Shown here piece by piece: positions 60,194-64,000 of a stretch of DNA of 64,000 nt; positions within the stretch are counted from its first letter, which is position 1; each line of letters opens with the position of its first letter. Source of the stretch: Cryobacterium psychrotolerans. GTDB taxonomy: Bacteria; Actinomycetota; Actinomycetes; Actinomycetales; Microbacteriaceae. Location: the NCBI RefSeq assembly GCF_900101115.1, contig NZ_FNFU01000008.1:62001-126000 (forward strand). The letters run 5' to 3'. A program made the position numbers and the translations under genes. A model generated the notes under the pieces. It did no database searches, was not told the origin of the DNA, and worked only from the letters and a program-made list of their open reading frames with translations.

Positions 60194-61699
60194 CTACTGC
60201 GTGTCGGGGTGCTCCCGGATCTGCCTGGCCATTTCGATCGCATCGCCTTCCGGAGCGTGCGAGGCGCTGTGCGGCTTGGCGATGAACAGGTAGAGCAGCC
60301 CGCTGCCCATCACGACGCCGAGGCCGAGCAACACGATCCAGTCGTCGAGGAAGACTCCGGACGTGCCGGGCCGTCCCAGCAGGTAGATCGCGAAGAGCCC
60401 GTAGGCGAGGGCGGCCACGTTGACGAGCAAGCCTGCGGCGCCCAGGTTGAACGGTCCGGCCGGCTTCCAGCCCTTGATCCGCTGGCGAAGTGCGGCCAGC
60501 ACCACGGCCTGGAACGCGACGTAGATGCCGATCACCGCGAAGGCCGTGATCCGCATCAGCAGGGTGCTGCCGCCCACGTAGATCAGCACGCAGAGCAGCA
60601 GCGGAATCGTGCAGGCCACGATCAGGGCGTTGACCGGAACCGCGCGGCGCGGGGAGACCTGCGCCAGCCAGGTGTGCCCCGGGATCATGCCGTCCCTGGC
60701 GAAGGAGAACAGCAGCCGGCTGGCCGCGGCCTGCAGGCTGAGCACGCAGGAGAGGAATGCGGTGAGCGCGACCACGAGGAAGAGCTTCGCTCCCACGGTC
60801 CCGAGAGACGACTCGAGGATCAGGGGAATCGGATCGGCATCCTCACCGTTGACGATGGCCTGCAGGTCGGGCGCGGCGAGCACGTAGCCGCCGAACGAGA
60901 ACAGGGCGGAGACGCCTCCGACGAGGATCGTCATGATCATGGCGGTGGGGATGCGCCGGGCCGGGTTCTCGACTTCCTCCGCGACGTCGCCGCAGGCCTC
61001 GAATCCGTAGAACAGGAAGAGGCCGGCCAGCGCTGCGCCGAGGAAGGCGGCACCGTAGCTTCCGTCGCCTTCGACACCCATGGTGTCGAAGAAGACGCTG
61101 AACTCCTGCTTGCGCTGGAAGATCAGCAGGTAGAGGCCCAGGCCGACGACTCCGATGAGCTCGGCGGCCAGCCCGATCCGGGCGACTCGAGCGAGCATCT
61201 TGGTGCCGGAGAAGTTGATCCCGAACGCCACGAGGAGGAACAGCGCGGCGAGGCCGAGGGTCACCTCGTTGGTGACCGGAAGGTTGATCAGGCTCGCGAG
61301 GAAGCCGGTGCCGTATTCCGCGACGGCCGTGATCGTCACCAGCATCGCCCAGATATACACCCATGCGGCCATCCAGGCGTAGCGCTTGCCCCATAGCCTC
61401 CGCGTCCAGGGGTAGATGCCCCCGGCGATCGGATACTGCGACACGACCTCGCCAAAGATGAGCGCGACCAGGAGCTGGCCGGCTCCGACGATGACGAGCC
61501 AGAAGATCGAGGGCGGGCCCCCCGTGCTCAATGCGAGGGCGAACAGGGAGTAGACGCCGACGAGCGGCGACAGGTAGGTGAAGCCGAGGGCGAAGTTACC
61601 CCACCAGGACATGGAGCGGATGAACGAGTCGTCGTAGCCGAGGACCCTGAGGTGCTCCGCGTCGCCAAGACTCTTCTTCGTGGGTTGATCAACTGACAT
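60194..61699 (-). CDS. APC-superfamily amino acid/polyamine permease
   Basis: 501 residues with about 12 membrane helices. N-terminal SMSWWGNFALGFTYLSPLVG and GEVVSQYPIAGGIYPWTRRL (helix 3 region) are characteristic of APC importers of amino acids, choline-like amines or polyamines. The ATG at 61699 follows AGAGGTC. An FAD-dependent amine oxidase and a cupin gene nearby point to amine uptake. The specific substrate cannot be read. Confidence 0.9.
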   Translation of the reverse strand: MSVDQPTKKSLGDAEHLRVLGYDDSFIRSMSWWGNFALGFTYLSPLVGVYSLFALALSTGGPPSIFWLVIVGAGQLLVALIFGEVVSQYPIAGGIYPWTRRLWGKRYAWMAAWVYIWAMLVTITAVAEYGTGFLASLINLPVTNEVTLGLAALFLLVAFGINFSGTKMLARVARIGLAAELIGVVGLGLYLLIFQRKQEFSVFFDTMGVEGDGSYGAAFLGAALAGLFLFYGFEACGDVAEEVENPARRIPTAMIMTILVGGVSALFSFGGYVLAAPDLQAIVNGEDADPIPLILESSLGTVGAKLFLVVALTAFLSCVLSLQAAASRLLFSFARDGMIPGHTWLAQVSPRRAVPVNALIVACTIPLLLCVLIYVGGSTLLMRITAFAVIGIYVAFQAVVLAALRQRIKGWKPAGPFNLGAAGLLVNVAALAYGLFAIYLLGRPGTSGVFLDDWIVLLGLGVVMGSGLLYLFIAKPHSASHAPEGDAIEMARQIREHPDTQ

Positions 61700-61750
61700 G
61701 ATGACCTCTTTCGGATCAAGTCGGAGGCTCGCGCGTCCGCCCACCTGGCC

Positions 61751-61770
61751 GCACACCTCATTGTGTGTGC
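61751..61770. promoter_or_regulatory. Inverted repeat upstream of APC permease
   Basis: GCACAC and GTGTGC flank an 8-nt spacer. It is 52 bp upstream of the permease start, on a strand-neutral palindrome, so may be an operator. No regulator gene is encoded beside it. Confidence 0.4.
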
Positions 61771-61937
61771 TCAACCTACTGCGGCCGGCGCCTCAACGAA
61801 GCGGAAATGGATGATTGCACGCCCGGCGTGTCGAGACAGGGAAAAGATGCCGATTCCTACCGTCAAATCTTTTTATGCTGCCATTCTCGATCGGGAAGGG
61901 CGCTCTCTACAGCGTTTTTCGTTGTGACGACCCTCCT

Positions 61938-62000
61938 CCGCGAAAACGCAGTTGTGCGCGCTAAAACGGGTTCATAACGCGCACTACTGCGGTTTCGCGG
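61938..62000. repeat. 63-bp palindrome P7, family I
   Basis: Arms 61938-61960 and 61978-62000 pair at 21 of 23 positions around the 17-nt loop beginning CTAAAACG and ending ATAA. It is the same family and orientation as P2 at 7500 but stands without a DUF559 gene. It follows the cupin stop codon (minus strand) by 12 bp. Confidence 0.92.
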
Positions 62001-62012
62001 GAGGGGGTCAGG

Positions 62013-62351
62013 TCAGGCGAGGTAGAGCTTGCGGAGTGTTTCGGTCACGGTCCAGACGGTGCGCATCCCGGTGACGAGGCGCACGATGTCACCCGGCGCG
62101 AGGGTGATGCGGCGCCCGTCGGCTTCGAAGTCGACGGTCGCGGCTCCGGTCAGCACCAGGAACACCTCGTCGACCTCGACGTCCCGCATGGCCCCGGGCG
62201 ACATCTCCCAGACGCCGATCTCGGTGTCGCCGAGCACATCGAGCACGGCGGACCCGGTGCCGGGCGCGCCGGCGACGACCTGCGCGGCCGGGACGGGGGC
62301 TCGCTCGATTCGCAGGGCTGCGGCTGCGGTGGCGTGGCCGGGAGTGAGCAT
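62013..62351 (-). CDS. Cupin-domain protein
   Basis: 112 residues. A single beta-barrel cupin with segments DVEVDEVFLVLTGAATVDFE and RRITLAPGDIVRLVTGMRTVW. The usual two histidines of the first cupin motif are replaced by Val/Glu, so metal binding is doubtful. It sits 37 bp downstream of the amine oxidase gene on the same strand, probably in an operon with it, and could be a small regulatory or binding protein of amine catabolism. Confidence 0.85.
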   Translation of the reverse strand: MLTPGHATAAAALRIERAPVPAAQVVAGAPGTGSAVLDVLGDTEIGVWEMSPGAMRDVEVDEVFLVLTGAATVDFEADGRRITLAPGDIVRLVTGMRTVWTVTETLRKLYLA

Positions 62352-62388
62352 CCGGTGTCTCCGTTGGTCAGTGGGTCGAGGGGCGGGG

Positions 62389-63819
62389 CTAGGAATCGAA
62401 GCCGAGGCCGAGGGCGTCGAGCGTCTTCAGGATCGCGTTGCGGCGCCCGCGATTGTGGTCGGCGCGGTCGAGCGACCACCGCGTCGTCTGGATGCCCATC
62501 GACGCGATCGGCTCCGGCGGGAAGGGCAGGGCCCGGCCGCGCACCATCTCCAGCTGCGTGCGCTCGGTATGGCGTCCGGCCAGCTGGTCGAGCATGACCT
62601 TCGCCGCGAAGTGGGTCGCGCCCACGCCCAGCCCGGTGAAGCCGGCCGCGTAGGCGATTCGGCCGCCGCGGGCGGTTCCGAAGAAGGCGCAGAACCGGGT
62701 GGAGGTGTCGATCGCGCCTGCCCAGCGGTGGCTGAAACGGATGCCTTCCAGCTGCGGGAAGGTGGTGAAGAAGTGGCTCGCGAGCCGCTCGTAGCTCGCC
62801 GGGCGGTTCTCGTACTCGCTCCGGACCCGCGCGCCATAGTGGTAGATCGCGTCGTAGCCGCCGAAGAGGATGCGGTTGTCGGCGCTCAGCCGGTAGTAGT
62901 GGAACTGGTTCGCCAGGTCGCTCAGGCCCTGGCGGTTCTGCCATCCGATCGCCGCCAGCTGCTCGGGGCTGAGCGGCTCGGTCATCAGCACGTAGTCGTA
63001 GACGGGCACGGTGGACAGTCGGTTGCGCTTCAGCAGCGACGGGAAGACGTTCGTGGCCAGCGCGGTCTTCCGGGCCCGGACGGTGCCGTGCGGTGTGACC
63101 AGGTTGCTGCCCTGGGCCGGAGTGAGCCCCGCGCTGTCGACCTTTCGGACCGGGGTGTGTTCGAAGATCTCGACGCCGAGTTCGGTCGCGACCCGGGCGA
63201 GCTTGGCCGCCAGCTTGCCCGGGTGCACCAGCGCATTGCTGCGCCGGTGCCAGACGCCGGCCAGGTAGGTGGGCGAGTCGACCTGCCCGCGCAGGGCCTC
63301 CGCATCGAGGAAGACGGTGTCGGCGCTGGTCGGTTCCTCCCGCAGCCACTCCACCTGGTGCTCCTCGATGGCGAGGTCGATGGCGCCCGTGCGCTCGAAG
63401 TCGCAGTCGAGGCCGAGCTCGGCGACGCTCCGCTCGATCTCGTCGAGGTTCTCCAGCCCGAGTTCGTTCAGCCGGTCGATCTCGTTCGGCCAGCGGGTGC
63501 GGCCGTTCTCCTCGCCGTGGGTCAGGCTCGCTTCGCAGAAACCGCCGTTGCGCCCGGAGGCAGCCCAGCCGACGGTTCGGGCCTCGAGCAGAACCACCCG
63601 GGCCGCCGGGTTCTGCTGCTTGGCCATGAGGGCGGTCCAGAGTCCCAGGTATCCGGCGCCGACGACCGCGAGGTCGCAGTTCAGGTCGGCGGCCAGCCGG
63701 GGATGCCGCGCCTGCGGGGCGATGTCGTCGAGCCAGAACGGCGCATGCCGGGTGTCGCCGAGGGAGTGCGCGACGACGGATGCGGCGGGCCGCGCCCGTT
63801 CGAAAATCGTTGTGCCCAC
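62389..63819 (-). CDS. FAD-dependent amine/amino-acid oxidoreductase (PuuB/DadA-like)
   Basis: 476 residues from a GTG at 63819. FAD-binding Rossmann motif CDLAVVGAGYLGLWTALMA is near residues 46-64. The DAO family signature SGRNGGFCEASLTHG follows near 88-102, as in gamma-glutamylputrescine oxidase, and the C-terminal FAD/substrate region is TGLGVGATHFAAKVMLDQL. A longer start at 63879 (MGRRWQDEE) is possible but overlaps upstream sequence. With the permease and cupin it suggests polyamine or amino acid degradation. Confidence 0.88.
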   Translation of the reverse strand: MGTTIFERARPAASVVAHSLGDTRHAPFWLDDIAPQARHPRLAADLNCDLAVVGAGYLGLWTALMAKQQNPAARVVLLEARTVGWAASGRNGGFCEASLTHGEENGRTRWPNEIDRLNELGLENLDEIERSVAELGLDCDFERTGAIDLAIEEHQVEWLREEPTSADTVFLDAEALRGQVDSPTYLAGVWHRRSNALVHPGKLAAKLARVATELGVEIFEHTPVRKVDSAGLTPAQGSNLVTPHGTVRARKTALATNVFPSLLKRNRLSTVPVYDYVLMTEPLSPEQLAAIGWQNRQGLSDLANQFHYYRLSADNRILFGGYDAIYHYGARVRSEYENRPASYERLASHFFTTFPQLEGIRFSHRWAGAIDTSTRFCAFFGTARGGRIAYAAGFTGLGVGATHFAAKVMLDQLAGRHTERTQLEMVRGRALPFPPEPIASMGIQTTRWSLDRADHNRGRRNAILKTLDALGLGFDS

Positions 63820-63887
63820 GAAGTCGCCCTCTTCCCGCGGCTGCGCTGCCGCCTCTTCATCCTGCCACCGCCGGCCCACCCCGCGGG

Positions 63888-64000
63888 CTAGCGCGGGGAG
63901 TGCGCCTCCAGGAATTGGTACACCTCGGTCTGATCCACGCCCGGATAGGTTCCGGTGGGCAGGGCCGCGAGCAGGCTCGTCGGTGTGCGTGCCGCCGGCC
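63888..64000 (-). CDS. Partial CDS, C-terminal end of an unidentified protein
   Basis: The window cuts this gene; only the last 37 or so codons are seen on the minus strand, ending at 63888. The readable tail includes TSLLAALPTGTYPGVDQTEV then YQFLEAHSPR. I do not recognise it. It is upstream of the oxidoreductase with a 68-bp gap and the same direction, so it likely belongs to the same operon. Confidence 0.6.
   Translation of the reverse strand, partial: PAARTPTSLLAALPTGTYPGVDQTEVYQFLEAHSPR

Larger units (their letters stand above)
61700..62012. other. Permease upstream region with palindrome P7
   Basis: This 313-bp gap holds the candidate operator at 61751-61770, A+T-richer sequence near 61865-61925, and palindrome P7 at 61938-62000. 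No gene or RNA was recognised. Confidence 0.7.

Overview
The window is chromosomal DNA of a high-G+C Gram-positive bacterium, most likely a member of the Microbacteriaceae (Actinomycetota). The indications are the 32-residue basic ribosomal protein bS22, a BldC-like MerR-fold protein, a complete menaquinone pathway, System II cytochrome c maturation, an archaeal/eukaryotic-type AspRS, NusG with a long acidic N-terminal extension, DUF7882 and DUF4229 proteins, and the actinobacterial order tRNA-Thr, tRNA-Met, hadA-hadB-murB, tRNA-Trp, secE, nusG, rplK, rplA. No rRNA, CRISPR array, prophage or intact insertion sequence was seen.

Layout. 1-9 kb: a cation efflux protein, proC, the TrkA/TrkH potassium uptake pair, an ArsR-type regulator, a BldC-like protein, bS22, a SerB-like phosphatase, a glutaredoxin, a Dabb protein, a DUF559 nuclease-like gene bracketed by inverted palindromes, and aspS. 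9-13.7 kb: a cytochrome c maturation operon (phosphatase, TlpA/ResA, CcdA, ResB, CcsB). 13.8-28 kb: menaquinone synthesis (menC, menB, menE, menA, menD, menF, menG, a long-chain polyprenyl diphosphate synthase) interleaved with a two-gene DUF7882 unit, a group 2 sigma factor co-translated with a small protein, PPK2 and fprA. 28-30 kb: a class III aminotransferase and a YajQ protein.

30-37.7 kb is a scarred accessory block. It has visibly lower G+C and different codon use in 31.7-37.5 kb. An intact araD sits between a broken YgjP-like metalloprotease gene and the last 49 codons of araB. Next come a GntR/UTRA regulator with a NagB-like isomerase, a PfkB kinase, galM, the N-terminal third of nagA, and an amidohydrolase. 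It looks like an amino-sugar/sugar catabolism island inserted into, and eroding, an ara operon. No transporter for it is visible.

37.7-49 kb: MBL hydrolase, NUDIX, LacI regulator, tRNA-Tyr, inositol monophosphatase, M23 peptidase, then a GH13 alpha-glucosidase divergent from malE-malF-malG. Two exact LacI-family operators lie between the divergent genes. No ATPase gene accompanies the transporter. 49-60 kb: tRNA-Thr and tRNA-Met, small metabolic genes, hadA-hadB-murB, an ABC-2 exporter, an aspartate aminotransferase, tRNA-Trp, secE-nusG-rplK-rplA. 60-64 kb: an APC permease, cupin, FAD-dependent amine oxidase and the end of another gene, suggesting amine/polyamine catabolism.

The most unusual signal is a set of seven intergenic near-perfect palindromes of 57-63 bp, each just after a stop codon and usually preceded on the sense strand by a C-rich tract. 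Three (63 bp, 23-bp arms, 17-nt loop) form one sequence family; two of them flank the DUF559 gene in opposite orientation and one supplies its last codons. Four others share a fixed core ACCTTC-N11-GAAGGT with outer stems that differ in sequence yet stay complementary. They may be Rho-dependent or structural transcript ends, or a REP/RAYT-like mobile palindrome system linked to a DUF559 nuclease.
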